A DNA stretch of 64,000 bases from positions 1 to 64,000 of the forward strand of contig NZ_QEES01000001.1 of NCBI RefSeq assembly GCF_003115775.1. Direction: 5' to 3'. This stretch comes from Cellulomonas sp. WB94. Lineage in GTDB: Bacteria; Actinomycetota; Actinomycetes; Actinomycetales; Cellulomonadaceae. Positions 36,130 through 44,968 of this stretch are shown in pieces (within the stretch, counting starts at the first letter, position 1; each line of letters starts with the position of its first letter). A model generated the notes under the pieces. The model made no database searches. It was not told where the DNA came from and saw only the letters and a list, made by a program, of their open reading frames with translations. The translations under genes were made by a program, and so were the position numbers.

Positions 36130-36435
36130 TCACCGGGCCGCGAGGACGTCGGCCAGCTGCTCGACGGTCGGTGCGCCTGCCAGGCCGGACGGCGTCCGGT
36201 AGAGCCGGCACGCGAGTCCGACGGGGGCGTCCGGCGCAGCGAACGGGTCGACTCCGTCCACCAGCACCGACGGCGAGCCGTGGAAGCTCAGCTCCGCGGC
36301 CTGCTCCGGTGTCGAGACCAGGACCCGTTCGACGACGACGTCGACACGCCCGGCCGCGTCGAGTGCCTCGCGCAGCCGTTCCTCGGCCTCGTGCCAGCTC
36401 GGGCATCCGTCGAAGTACTGCAGCTCGACCTTCAC
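36130..36435 (-). CDS. Thioredoxin-fold small protein
   Basis: A 101-residue protein starting VKVELQYFDGCPSW. The single Cys sits where thioredoxins have CxxC, and GSPSVLVDGVDPF matches the cis-Pro region; the C-terminal YRTPSGLAGAPTVEQL is typical of a small actinobacterial thioredoxin-like family found with organomercurial-lyase-like genes. Redox role unproven. The GTG 36435 start lacks a good ribosome site. It converges with the ferredoxin gene. Confidence 0.65.
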   Translation of the reverse strand: MKVELQYFDGCPSWHEAEERLREALDAAGRVDVVVERVLVSTPEQAAELSFHGSPSVLVDGVDPFAAPDAPVGLACRLYRTPSGLAGAPTVEQLADVLAAR

Positions 36436-36475
36436 CGGACCATGATGACCCGCATCCGCCCGCCCCGCCTCGCAG

Positions 36476-36505
36476 GCGGAGCGAGCGCGGAGCGAGCGCG
36501 GAGCG
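36476..36505. repeat. 11-bp tandem repeat
   Basis: GCGGAGCGAGC repeated about 2.7 times in the gap between the thioredoxin-fold gene and the end of RNase J. Simple-sequence repeat, no function seen. Confidence 0.7.
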
Positions 36506-36517
36506 CGTCGGGTCGAC

Positions 36518-38206
36518 TCAGGCGTCGATGACGATGGCGATGACGACGGGCTCACGCCTGTGGGTGCGCGTGATGTACGAGCTGACGGCTCCGGCGATGA
36601 CGGCCTCGAGCTTGCCGACCTCGTCGACACCCTGCGTCGACGCCTTGCTCAGGGCCCGTTCGACGGCGTCGGTCGCGCCGGTCAGGGCGAGGTCGGCGGT
36701 GACGAACCCGCGGGTGATGTACTCGAGCGGCTCGGCCAGCGCGTTCGTGCCGGGCTCGAGGATCGCGATGACCGTGACGATCCCGCTCTCGCTCAGCCGG
36801 CGCCGGTCCGCCAGGGTGTCCTCCGTGGCGTGCCCGACGGTGTCCCCGTCGACGAAGACCAGGTCCGCGACGACCTGCCCGGAGAGCTTTGCGGCGCCGT
36901 TGATGAGGTCGATGGTCGAGCCGTCGCGCGCGATGATGACGCGGTCGGGGTCGACGCCCGTCCGGACCGCGAGTGCGGCGTTGGCGTGCAGGTGCTTCGC
37001 CTCGCCGTGGATGGGCAGCACGTTCCTGGGCTTGAGGATGTTGTAGCAGTAGACGAGCTCGCCGGCGCTCGCGTGCCCGGACACGTGCACCTTCGCGTTG
37101 CCCTTGTGCACGACGTTCGCGCCGAGGTCGGTCAGCTTGTTGATGATCCCGTAGATGGCGTTCTCGTTGCCGGGGATCAACGAGCTGGCGAGCAGGACGG
37201 TGTCCCCGACGTTCAGGCGGATCTGGTGCTCGCCGTTCGCGATGCGCGACAGTGCCGCCATCGGCTCACCCTGCGAACCCGTGCAGATGATCGTGACCTT
37301 GTCGTCGGCCATGGACCCGAGCTTCTTGAAGTCCACGACGAGCCCGCGAGGGATCTGCAGGTAGCCGAGGTCGTGGGCGATGCCCATGTTGCGGACCATC
37401 GACCGCCCGACGAACGCCACCTTGCGGCCGTGACGGTGGGACGCGTCGAGGACCTGCTGGATGCGGTGCACGTGGCTGGCGAAGCTCGAGACGATGACGC
37501 GCTTGGGGGCGGTCGCGAACACGGTGTCGATCGCGGGCGTCAGGTCACGCTCGGAGGTCGTGAACCCGGGGACCTCGGCATTGGTCGAGTCGACCATGAA
37601 CAGGTCGACGCCCTCTTCGCCGAAGCGGCCGAACGCCCGCAGGTCGGTGATCCGGTCGTCGAGCGGGAACTGGTCCATCTTGAAGTCGCCGGTGTTGAGC
37701 ACGAGCCCGGCGCCCGTGCGGATCACGACGGCGAGGCCGTCGGGGATGGAGTGGTTGACGGCCGCGAACTCGAGCCCGAACGGACCTGCCTGGTGCGTGC
37801 CACCGGCCTCGACGCGGACGGTCGTGGGGTGGATCCGGTGCTCCTTGAGCTTGGACGTGATGAACGCCAGGGTCAGCTCGGATCCGATGATGGGGATGTC
37901 GGCCCGCTCGCGCAGCAGGTAGGGCACTCCCCCGATGTGGTCCTCGTGGCCGTGCGTGAGCACGACCGCGACGATGTCCGCGAGGCGGTGTCGGATCGAC
38001 GTGAAGTCCGGGAGGATCACGTCGATCCCGGGCTGGGTCTCCTCGGGGAAGAGCACCCCGCAGTCCACGACGAGCAGCTTGCCCTCGTACTCGAAGACGG
38101 ACATGTTGCGGCCGATCTCACCGACTCCTCCGAGCAGGGTGATGCGCATCGCTCCGCGCTGCAGGGCGGGTGGAGCTGTCAGCTTCATGGCGTGGGCGTT
38201 CTGCAT
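36518..38206 (-). CDS. rnj: Ribonuclease J
   Basis: A 562-residue metallo-beta-lactamase/beta-CASP ribonuclease with endo- and 5'-exonuclease activity in RNA decay and rRNA maturation. HGHEDH (85-90) binds zinc; NTGDFKMDQ, SFASHVHR, TGSQGEP and HVSGHAS are the beta-CASP motifs. Full length with the RNase J C-terminal domain. ATG 38206 has GGAGGCAC upstream. In many actinobacteria dapA precedes rnj; here prfC lies upstream on the same strand. Confidence 0.95.
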   Translation of the reverse strand: MQNAHAMKLTAPPALQRGAMRITLLGGVGEIGRNMSVFEYEGKLLVVDCGVLFPEETQPGIDVILPDFTSIRHRLADIVAVVLTHGHEDHIGGVPYLLRERADIPIIGSELTLAFITSKLKEHRIHPTTVRVEAGGTHQAGPFGLEFAAVNHSIPDGLAVVIRTGAGLVLNTGDFKMDQFPLDDRITDLRAFGRFGEEGVDLFMVDSTNAEVPGFTTSERDLTPAIDTVFATAPKRVIVSSFASHVHRIQQVLDASHRHGRKVAFVGRSMVRNMGIAHDLGYLQIPRGLVVDFKKLGSMADDKVTIICTGSQGEPMAALSRIANGEHQIRLNVGDTVLLASSLIPGNENAIYGIINKLTDLGANVVHKGNAKVHVSGHASAGELVYCYNILKPRNVLPIHGEAKHLHANAALAVRTGVDPDRVIIARDGSTIDLINGAAKLSGQVVADLVFVDGDTVGHATEDTLADRRRLSESGIVTVIAILEPGTNALAEPLEYITRGFVTADLALTGATDAVERALSKASTQGVDEVGKLEAVIAGAVSSYITRTHRREPVVIAIVIDA

Positions 38207-38279
38207 GTCGGTGCCTCCAGGGCGGAGGGCGGGGAGCCCTCGGGATGGTTCAGGTCGTGGTGGTGACGTGCCGCGACGT

Positions 38280-39881
38280 TCAGGCGGCGGGGTCGGCGAG
38301 GACGACGTCGGGGTGCGCGCGGCGCACCGCCGAGATGCGCCAGATGTCGGAGAACAGCGCGAGCAGGGCGCCGTCGTGGCGGTGCAGGACCTCGACGCCG
38401 TGCTCGGCGTCGAGAGTGGCGACCCACTCGCGGGTCGTCGTCATGGCACGGGTGTAGCTGAGCCGTTCGAGCCGAACGGGCGAGCTGAAGTCGTGGGCCA
38501 TGCGGTGCTCGGCGACCTCGAACTGCATCGGGCCGACGGCCGCGAGGACCGGCGCCTGGTCGCCGCGCAGCTCGGAGCGCAGCACCTGGACGACGCCTTC
38601 GGCCTCGAGCTGGTCGATGCCGCGGCGGAACTGCTTGTAGCGACCGGCGTCGCGTGCACGCACGACGGCGAAGTGCTCGGGGGCGAACGTGGGCAGCGGC
38701 GGGAACTCGACGTGCTTGCTCAGGTAGAGGGTGTCCCCGACACGGAGGTCCGAGCCGTTGACGAGGCCGACGACGTCACCGGGGTACGCGGAGTCGATGA
38801 CGGTGCGTTCCCGGCCGAACGCCTGCTGGGCGTACTTCGTGGCGAAGGTCCGCCCGGTGCGGGCCAGCGTCAGGACCATCCCGCGCTCGAACAGCCCGGA
38901 GCACACCCGGACGAACGCGAGCCGGTCGCGGTGAGCGGTGTCCATGCCGGCCTGCATCTTGAAGACGAACGCGCTGAAGGGTGCGTCGATCGCCCGCGGT
39001 GTCCCGTCAGCCGCAGCGCGCGCGCCGGGAGACGGTGCAAGGTCCACGAGGACGTCGAGCAGGGCGTGCACCCCGAAGTTGCGGACGGCTGACGCGAACA
39101 GCACGGGCGTCGAGACGCCGGCGAGGAACGACTCCTGCGAGTGGTCGGCCCCCGAGGCGCCGAGCAGCTCGCTCTCCTCGACCGCCGTGGACCATGCAGA
39201 CCCCTCGCGGGCGAACGCGCTGGCGTCGTCGAGGACCTCCTGCGGCGCGATGTGCGCCCCGCCGGCGGTGCCGGTGAACCGCAGGTACTCGCCGGTCGCG
39301 CGGTCCAGGACCCCTCGGAAGTCCCCTGCGACGCCCACGGGCCACGTCAGCGGCGTGGGGTTCAGCCCTGTGCGTTCGGCGATCTCGTCCATGAGGGCCA
39401 GCGGGTCGAGGCCAGGGCGGTCCCACTTGTTGATCACCGTGATCAACGGGATCCCCCGCTGCTTGCAGACCGCGAACAGCTTCATCGTCTGGGCCTCGAG
39501 CCCCTTGGCGGCGTCGATGAGCATCACGGCCGCGTCGACCGCTGAGAGCACCCGGTAGGTGTCCTCGGAGAAGTCGGCGTGGCCGGGGGTGTCCAGGAGG
39601 TTGATCACCGCGTCGCGGTACTCGAACTGCAGCGAGGCGGACGTGATCGAGATGCCGCGGGCCTGCTCCATCTCCATCCAGTCGGAGACGGTGTGCCGGC
39701 GCCCGCTCTTGCCGTTGATGTGGCCGGCCTCGGTGATCGCGTGGGCGTGCAGCGCGAGGGCCTCGGTCAGGGTCGACTTGCCGGCATCGGGGTGGCTGAT
39801 GACCGCGAAGGAGCGGCGGCGCGCCGTCTCGGACACGATGTCGGTGTCAAGGCGGACGTCGCTCAGGGCGCCGTGCTGCAC
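38280..39881 (-). CDS. prfC: Peptide chain release factor 3
   Basis: A 533-residue translational GTPase that recycles RF1/RF2 from ribosomes. The G motifs are SHPDAGKST (29-37), DTPGHADF (97-104) and NKWD (151-154). The RF3-specific SDWMEMEQARGISIT separates it from EF-G. Start is GTG 39881, with CCAGGAGG upstream. It lies 73 bases before rnj on the same strand, so the two may share a transcript. Confidence 0.95.
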   Translation of the reverse strand: MQHGALSDVRLDTDIVSETARRRSFAVISHPDAGKSTLTEALALHAHAITEAGHINGKSGRRHTVSDWMEMEQARGISITSASLQFEYRDAVINLLDTPGHADFSEDTYRVLSAVDAAVMLIDAAKGLEAQTMKLFAVCKQRGIPLITVINKWDRPGLDPLALMDEIAERTGLNPTPLTWPVGVAGDFRGVLDRATGEYLRFTGTAGGAHIAPQEVLDDASAFAREGSAWSTAVEESELLGASGADHSQESFLAGVSTPVLFASAVRNFGVHALLDVLVDLAPSPGARAAADGTPRAIDAPFSAFVFKMQAGMDTAHRDRLAFVRVCSGLFERGMVLTLARTGRTFATKYAQQAFGRERTVIDSAYPGDVVGLVNGSDLRVGDTLYLSKHVEFPPLPTFAPEHFAVVRARDAGRYKQFRRGIDQLEAEGVVQVLRSELRGDQAPVLAAVGPMQFEVAEHRMAHDFSSPVRLERLSYTRAMTTTREWVATLDAEHGVEVLHRHDGALLALFSDIWRISAVRRAHPDVVLADPAA

Positions 39882-40055
39882 TCAGCCTCCTGGCCGATAT
39901 CTGATCATCGCGAGCCGTTCAGGTCATCTGGCAGCCAGTCTACCCTCGGGTGATCCCACGACTCGGCCCTCGCTGCTCGACGGCTAGCATCGTCGGATGG
40001 CTGCCACGACGACGCACGACGCCGGTCGCGTCGCCAAGACGACCTCGCCGAGCCG

Positions 40056-40697
40056 ATGACCGGGTCGAGCCTGGACAGTGCCGAGGTCTCCCGCCTGACT
40101 CGGCGCGGCCTGCACCTGGCACGATTCACCGTCGCCTACAACATCGTCGAGGGCGCCGTCGCGATCACGGCCGGGCTCGGAGCGGGTCTCGTCTCGGTGA
40201 TCGGCTTCGGGATCGACTCCGGGATCGAGTCCGTCGCCGCTGTGCTGGTGGGTGCCCGCCTCGCAGCCCGCCTGCGCCACGGGGAGGCCGACGACCGCAA
40301 GGAACGGCTCGCGCTCAAGGCCGTCGCCGTCACGTTCTTCGTCCTCGCCGCCTACGTGATCGTCGAAGGTCTCCGCGGACTCGTCGGCGGCGAAGCACCG
40401 GCGAGCTCCCCGCTGAGCATCGGCGTCCTGGTCGCCTCGCTCATGGTCATGCCGGTGCTGGCTGCCATGAAGCGGCGCGTCGGGCTGCGCCTGGGCGACA
40501 ACCTCATCCTGGCGGACGCCGCCGAGACCCGGATCTGCATCCTCCTGAGCATCTCCACCCTCACTGGCGTCGGCCTCTACCAGCTGACCGGCGCGGGCTG
40601 GCTGGATCCCGTCGCAGGGTTCGTCATCGCTGCGTTCGCCGTCCACGAGGGCCGGGAGGCGTGGGCCGGCGAGCTCGTCGAGGACGCCGACGACTGA
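40056..40697 (+). CDS. Cation diffusion facilitator-like membrane protein, no C-terminal domain
   Basis: A 213-residue protein with about six membrane helices resembling the transmembrane half of CDF transporters (GFGIDSGIESVAAVLVGARLA, ADAAETRICILLSI, WLDPVAGFVIAAFAVHEG). The cytoplasmic metal-binding domain is absent, and the usual first-site HxxxD appears as DSGIES. Metal export is thus plausible but not certain. A 20-codon ORF (39997-40059) ends in ATGA over its start, and the gene has no obvious ribosome site. Confidence 0.75.
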   Translation: MTGSSLDSAEVSRLTRRGLHLARFTVAYNIVEGAVAITAGLGAGLVSVIGFGIDSGIESVAAVLVGARLAARLRHGEADDRKERLALKAVAVTFFVLAAYVIVEGLRGLVGGEAPASSPLSIGVLVASLMVMPVLAAMKRRVGLRLGDNLILADAAETRICILLSISTLTGVGLYQLTGAGWLDPVAGFVIAAFAVHEGREAWAGELVEDADD

Positions 40698-40750
40698 GCC
40701 GCTGAGCCGCGCGGGGAACCGATCACCGAGGCGGCGTCACCGAGGGCAGG

Positions 40751-41293
40751 TCACCGCCACAGCGGTGTCTTCCAGTCCACGATGCTGAGCGGGACGACGA
40801 GCACGGGCCGGTGCTGGTGGTGGGACAGCTGCACCGCGATCGAGCCCTCGACGGCCTCACGGAACCTGGCACCGGTGCCGGGAGCACGGGTTCCGACGAC
40901 GATCGCGGCGGCGTCGACGGCCCGTGCCAGATGGGTCAGGGCGCGGTCCGGCCGGCCGGCCAGGTAGCGGAACTCCCAGGGGACGCCGGAGTTGCCCAGC
41001 ACCTGGGCCAGCGACTCCTCGATCTGCTTCTGCCGCTCGGCCCATGAGTCGTCGACCGTATCCGGGTCGATCTCGGCGTGGCGCACGGTGCCGTCGGGAT
41101 GCTCCTCGACGGTGAACCGCGTGGGGTCCACGTAGGCGAAGTAGACGGCGACGCCACCTGCTGCGCGGGACCAGGACGCGGCGGTGAGCGCCACCAGCTC
41201 GGGCTGGTGCGGGACGACAGCCACGACGATCGGATGCCCGGCGAACGGCGTCATCCTTGACGGACTCGGCTGCGGTGCCTGTCGCGCGCTCAT
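40751..41293 (-). CDS. Universal stress protein family
   Basis: A 180-residue single UspA-fold domain: HPIVVAVVPHQPELVALTAAS at the start and AAIVVGTRAPGTG...EGSIAVQLSHHQHRPVLVVP at the end, the latter being the nucleotide-binding loop. Stress role inferred from the family only. ATG 41293 has GAGAGATGG upstream. It follows the convergent CDF-like gene. Confidence 0.82.
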   Translation of the reverse strand: MSARQAPQPSPSRMTPFAGHPIVVAVVPHQPELVALTAASWSRAAGGVAVYFAYVDPTRFTVEEHPDGTVRHAEIDPDTVDDSWAERQKQIEESLAQVLGNSGVPWEFRYLAGRPDRALTHLARAVDAAAIVVGTRAPGTGARFREAVEGSIAVQLSHHQHRPVLVVPLSIVDWKTPLWR

Positions 41294-41362
41294 CGGGTCA
41301 TGCCATCTCTCCGTCGTCGAGCTGCCCACACCGAGATCGTGGCCCGGTCTCCGGGTGTCCCA

Positions 41363-42082
41363 CTAGCGTGGCCCTTTGTCGGCGGCACCGCTCAAGATCG
41401 GCGAGGTGGCGCGCAGGTCCGGCGTGCTCGGCACCAAGTTCTCGACGAGGAAGCCGATGGAGTGCCGGATCTGCCCGGGCAGATCGGCGACGCTCGCCCG
41501 GCCGACCCCGACGCGCACGAGATCCATGTAGACGGTGGCGTAGATGACGTGGGCGACGTCGGCCAGGTCAGGGGTGCGGGGCCCGCCCGCCCGGTCGACG
41601 TGCAGCTGGAGCACCGTGCGGATGGCGTCCTCGACCTGGCTGACGCGCTGCGCTGCGAGGTCGCTGTGGGGGCCTGAGCCGAAGAGCGTCTCGCGCTGGT
41701 AGACGATCGAGTTCTCCGGGTGGGCCAGGCTCTCCGTGCCCAGCGGCGCGAGCATCGCAAGGATCGCGTCGGTCGGTGAGACGCCCTGCCGTGCGAGCTC
41801 GATGCCCTGCTCGGTGCCGAGGCGCAGCCGTTCGTTCATGACCTTGACCAGCAGCTCGGCCTTGGAGCCGACGTAGCGGAACAGCGTGCCGGTTCCCACC
41901 TCGGCCGCCTCGGCGATCTGCTGCGTCGTGACGCGGCCGTAGCCGTGCTCGGCGAACAGCCGGGTGGCGACCTCGAAGATGCGCTCGGACTTGTCGCGCT
42001 TGTTCCGCTCGCGCAGCCCCTCGGCGCCGCCCTGCGTCTGGGATCGGGCCAGGGCCCCGCCAGAGCCGGTATCGATCGTCAT
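41363..42082 (-). CDS. TetR-family regulator divergent from oleate hydratase
   Basis: A 239-residue repressor with N-terminal helix-turn-helix IFEVATRLFAEHGYGRVTTQQIAEAAEVGTGTLFRYV (about 38-73) and a ligand domain. ATG 42082 has GGGAGG upstream; the frame stays open to 42256, across the oleate hydratase start, but has no conserved sequence there. The shared 167-base promoter region with ohyA contains a clear palindrome, so control of ohyA in response to a fatty acid or acyl-CoA is a good guess. Confidence 0.87.
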   Translation of the reverse strand: MTIDTGSGGALARSQTQGGAEGLRERNKRDKSERIFEVATRLFAEHGYGRVTTQQIAEAAEVGTGTLFRYVGSKAELLVKVMNERLRLGTEQGIELARQGVSPTDAILAMLAPLGTESLAHPENSIVYQRETLFGSGPHSDLAAQRVSQVEDAIRTVLQLHVDRAGGPRTPDLADVAHVIYATVYMDLVRVGVGRASVADLPGQIRHSIGFLVENLVPSTPDLRATSPILSGAADKGPR

Positions 42083-42163
42083 CGTCGACCTCCCGTCGCG
42101 TTGCGCGTGCCTGGCCCCCGTGCCGATGCCGGCGGCCGTCCGGACCATCGTCACACAGGAGTA

Positions 42164-42179
42164 CGCTCCAAACGGAGCG
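42164..42179. promoter_or_regulatory. Probable TetR operator
   Basis: CGCTCC-AAAC-GGAGCG, perfect 6-bp arms, in the shared promoter region between the TetR gene and ohyA: 81 bases from the former start and 70 from the latter. Confidence 0.55.
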
Positions 42180-42249
42180 CAGTCCGCAAGAGGTCGGGCC
42201 GCACGCGTCGCTGCGAGCCCCAGCCACTGAGAGAGATGGTCGGCATCTG

Positions 42250-43929
42250 ATGTCACACAAGGCGTACATGATCGGGACCGGTATCGGGAACCTGGCGGCC
42301 GGCATCTACCTGATCCGTGATGGTGGCTGGGACGGCGCCGACATCACGATGCTGGGGCTCGACCCGCACGGGGCGAACGACGGTGATCACCTCGCCACGT
42401 TCGAGACCGAGTACGGGCACGGCACGTTGAGCAACAACAAGGGCTTCCTGAACCGCGGCGGGCGCATGCTCAACGAGGAGACGTACGAGAACCTGTGGGA
42501 CGTGCTGAGCGAGGTCCCGTCGCTGACCGCACCGGGCACGTCGGTGACCGACGAGATCCTCGCGTTCGACCACGCCCACCCGACCCACGACGTGGCCCGG
42601 CTGATGGACCGCACCCACGGCATCCGCGACAAGGGCGACGCGCTGGACTACCGCCACATGCAGTTCAACAACCGCGACCGCTACCTGCTGACCAAGCTCA
42701 TGATGCTGCCGGAGTCGAAGGAGGCCCAGCTCGACGACGTCAGCATCGAGCAGTGGTTCGAGTCGAGCCCCCACCTGTTCACGACGAACTTCTGGTGGAT
42801 GTGGCAGACGACCTTCGCGTTCCAGAAGGTCAGCTCGGTCATGGAGCTCCGCCGCTACATGGCCCGGATGATCCTCGAGTTCAGTCGCATCAACACCCTC
42901 GAGGGCGTGACCCGCACGCCGTACAACCAGTTCGAGAGCATCATCCTGCCGATGCGCGCCTATCTGGCCGAGCGCGGCGTGACGTTCGTGAACAACCGCA
43001 AGGTCACCGAGCTCCTGTTCAAGGAGACGCCGTCGTCGGACGAGATCGTCGTCACTGGCCTGCGGTACCAGGAGGTGGACAACGACGGTCGGACCGGTGA
43101 GATCCAGGTCGACGAGGACGACCTCGTCTTCGACACGAACGGGTCCATCACCGACAGCACCTCGATCGGCGACCTCGACACCCCGGTGCGCGAGGACCTG
43201 CGCTACGCCCCGAGCGCCGCGCTCTGGAAGCAGGCGGCCGAGCACTTCCCCACGTTGGGCAACCCCGACAAGTTCTTCGACGACCGGTCGCAGAGCGAGT
43301 GGCTGAGCTTCACCATCACCACGGACGGCCACCTCCTGCTCGACGAGATCGCCCGCATCACCAAGCAGAAGCCCGGCAACGCGCTCAACACGTGGATCGA
43401 CTCCCGGGTGCTGCTCTCGATCGTCGTGCACCACCAGCCGCACTACGGCGCCCAGAAGCCGAACGAGGGAGTGCTCTGGGGGTACTGCCTGTACCCGCGG
43501 CTCGACGGCGACTTCGTCAGGAAGCCGTTCATCGAGATGACGGGCAAGGAGATGCTCGAGGAGACACTCGGGCACCTCGCCGCCGTGGACACCGCGACCG
43601 ACAACATCGCCGACCTCACCCGCGAGATCCTCGCCTCGGTCGTCAACGTCGTCCCGGCGCACATGCCGTACGCGAGCGCACTGTTCAACCGTCGAGCGGT
43701 CGGCGACCGGCCCGCGGTGGTCCCGACGAACTCCACGAACCTGGCCTTCATCAGCCAGTTCGCCGAGATGCCGTTCGACATGGTCTTCACGGAGCAGTAC
43801 TCGGTGCGCTGCGCGCAGATCGCGGTCTACCGGTTCCTGGGCATCCCCGAGAGCCGGCTGACCGAGCTGCACCACTACGAGAAGAGCCCCCGGGTGCTGG
43901 CCAAGGCCGCGGTGACCATGTTCCGGTGA
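42250..43929 (+). CDS. ohyA: Oleate hydratase
   Basis: A 559-residue FAD-dependent hydratase that adds water to the cis-9 double bond of unsaturated fatty acids, giving 10-hydroxystearate from oleate; in other bacteria it detoxifies host or environmental fatty acids. GTGIGNLAAGIYL (9-21) is the FAD loop, FETEYGHGTLSNNKGFLNRGG lies in the active-site region, and YNQFESIILP and NTWIDSR are further family blocks. Full length, peripheral membrane enzyme. It is divergent from a TetR gene across a palindromic site. Confidence 0.94.
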   Translation: MSHKAYMIGTGIGNLAAGIYLIRDGGWDGADITMLGLDPHGANDGDHLATFETEYGHGTLSNNKGFLNRGGRMLNEETYENLWDVLSEVPSLTAPGTSVTDEILAFDHAHPTHDVARLMDRTHGIRDKGDALDYRHMQFNNRDRYLLTKLMMLPESKEAQLDDVSIEQWFESSPHLFTTNFWWMWQTTFAFQKVSSVMELRRYMARMILEFSRINTLEGVTRTPYNQFESIILPMRAYLAERGVTFVNNRKVTELLFKETPSSDEIVVTGLRYQEVDNDGRTGEIQVDEDDLVFDTNGSITDSTSIGDLDTPVREDLRYAPSAALWKQAAEHFPTLGNPDKFFDDRSQSEWLSFTITTDGHLLLDEIARITKQKPGNALNTWIDSRVLLSIVVHHQPHYGAQKPNEGVLWGYCLYPRLDGDFVRKPFIEMTGKEMLEETLGHLAAVDTATDNIADLTREILASVVNVVPAHMPYASALFNRRAVGDRPAVVPTNSTNLAFISQFAEMPFDMVFTEQYSVRCAQIAVYRFLGIPESRLTELHHYEKSPRVLAKAAVTMFR

Positions 43930-44087
43930 CCGGCTGATCTCGTCCGGCGTCAGGGCTCCGGCCCCGCCCGTCGGGCCCCGAATCCCTGCGGGCCCTTCAC
44001 AAGATCGCCATGGGCAGCGGCGGAGCCCACCACAGGCGGCTGAGACACTGAGGAGATGCGCGCCTCAGAGAATCACCTCGGTATCGG

Positions 44088-44849
44088 ATGAGTCTCGTCA
44101 CGTGCGAGGTCGTGGCAACGCCTCGGGTGCCCGCCGTCGTCGCCAAGCCTCGGGTGCCCGCCGTCGTCGCCACCGCCATCGTGGTGGCTGCTCTGGTGTC
44201 GGTGAACTTCGCCCAGCACGTGCTGCGCGGCGCCGAGTGGCTCGGGCCGGTCGCGGCCGTGTCGCTGCTTGCGTTCGCCCGATGGAGCGGTCTGAGCTGG
44301 TCGCAGCTCGGGCTGCACCACACCAGGCTCCGGTCCGGGCTCCGGTGGGGGCTCGGCGCCGTCGCCCTGGTCGCCGCGGTGTACCTCGTCGGTGTCTTCA
44401 TCCCGCTGACCCGCACCGCGTTCCTGGACGCGCGCTACCACCTCGGCCTGCACGGTGCCCTGGTCTCGGCGTTCGTCATCATCCCCGTCAGCACGATCCT
44501 GCTCGAAGAGGTCGCGTTCCGCTCCGTCCTGTGGGGGATGCTCGCGCGACACCTCACGACGTGGCGCGTCCTGCTCACGTCATCGGCCCTGTTCGGGCTC
44601 TGGCACATCCTTCCGTCGCTCCACCTCGCCGCCGCGAACCACGGGGTCGGCGACGCAGTACAAGGTGCGGGACCGGCCGCGAGCGTGCTCGTCATCGTCG
44701 GCATCGTCCTCTTCACAGCGCTGGGCGGGGTCGTCGCCGGCGAGCTGCGCCGTCGCAGCGGCAGCCTGCTGGCGAGTGCCGGCATGCACTGGGCCACCAA
44801 CAGCCTCGGCGTGCTGTTCGGCCTGCTCGCCTGGCGAATGGCCAGCTGA
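44088..44849 (+). CDS. CPBP-family intramembrane metalloprotease
   Basis: A 253-residue membrane protein with about seven helices and the Abi/CPBP motifs LLEEVAFRSVLWG (motif 1, EExxxR), FGLWHILPS (motif 2) and GMHWATNSLG (motif 3 His). These are glutamate-type intramembrane proteases of the Rce1 group; the target is unknown. The first 30 codons contain a tandem 27-bp repeat. ATG 44088 has no clear ribosome site. Confidence 0.86.
   Translation: MSLVTCEVVATPRVPAVVAKPRVPAVVATAIVVAALVSVNFAQHVLRGAEWLGPVAAVSLLAFARWSGLSWSQLGLHHTRLRSGLRWGLGAVALVAAVYLVGVFIPLTRTAFLDARYHLGLHGALVSAFVIIPVSTILLEEVAFRSVLWGMLARHLTTWRVLLTSSALFGLWHILPSLHLAAANHGVGDAVQGAGPAASVLVIVGIVLFTALGGVVAGELRRRSGSLLASAGMHWATNSLGVLFGLLAWRMAS
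44121..44174 (+). repeat. Tandem 27-bp repeat at CPBP gene start
   Basis: Units 44121-44147 and 44148-44174 are identical at 25 of 27 bases and encode PRVPAVVAK and PRVPAVVAT ahead of the first membrane helix. This looks like a recent in-frame duplication. Confidence 0.85.
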
Positions 44850-44968
44850 GCTGAGCCGTCGCAGGGCGACCACGACGAGACGTGTCGACGGCGTGAGCAG
44901 CGCACTGCCAGACTGACCCGGCCAACGGTGCGGCGCCCCGTCCACCGCACGCCGCCCGGGAGCCGCTG

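Noticed and set aside
42083-42256. Longer TetR protein starting inside the oleate hydratase gene
   Set aside because: The added residues are not TetR-like, and ATG 42082 has a good ribosome site.
44121-44174. CRISPR-like repeats
   Set aside because: The two copies are directly adjacent without spacers and lie inside a reading frame.
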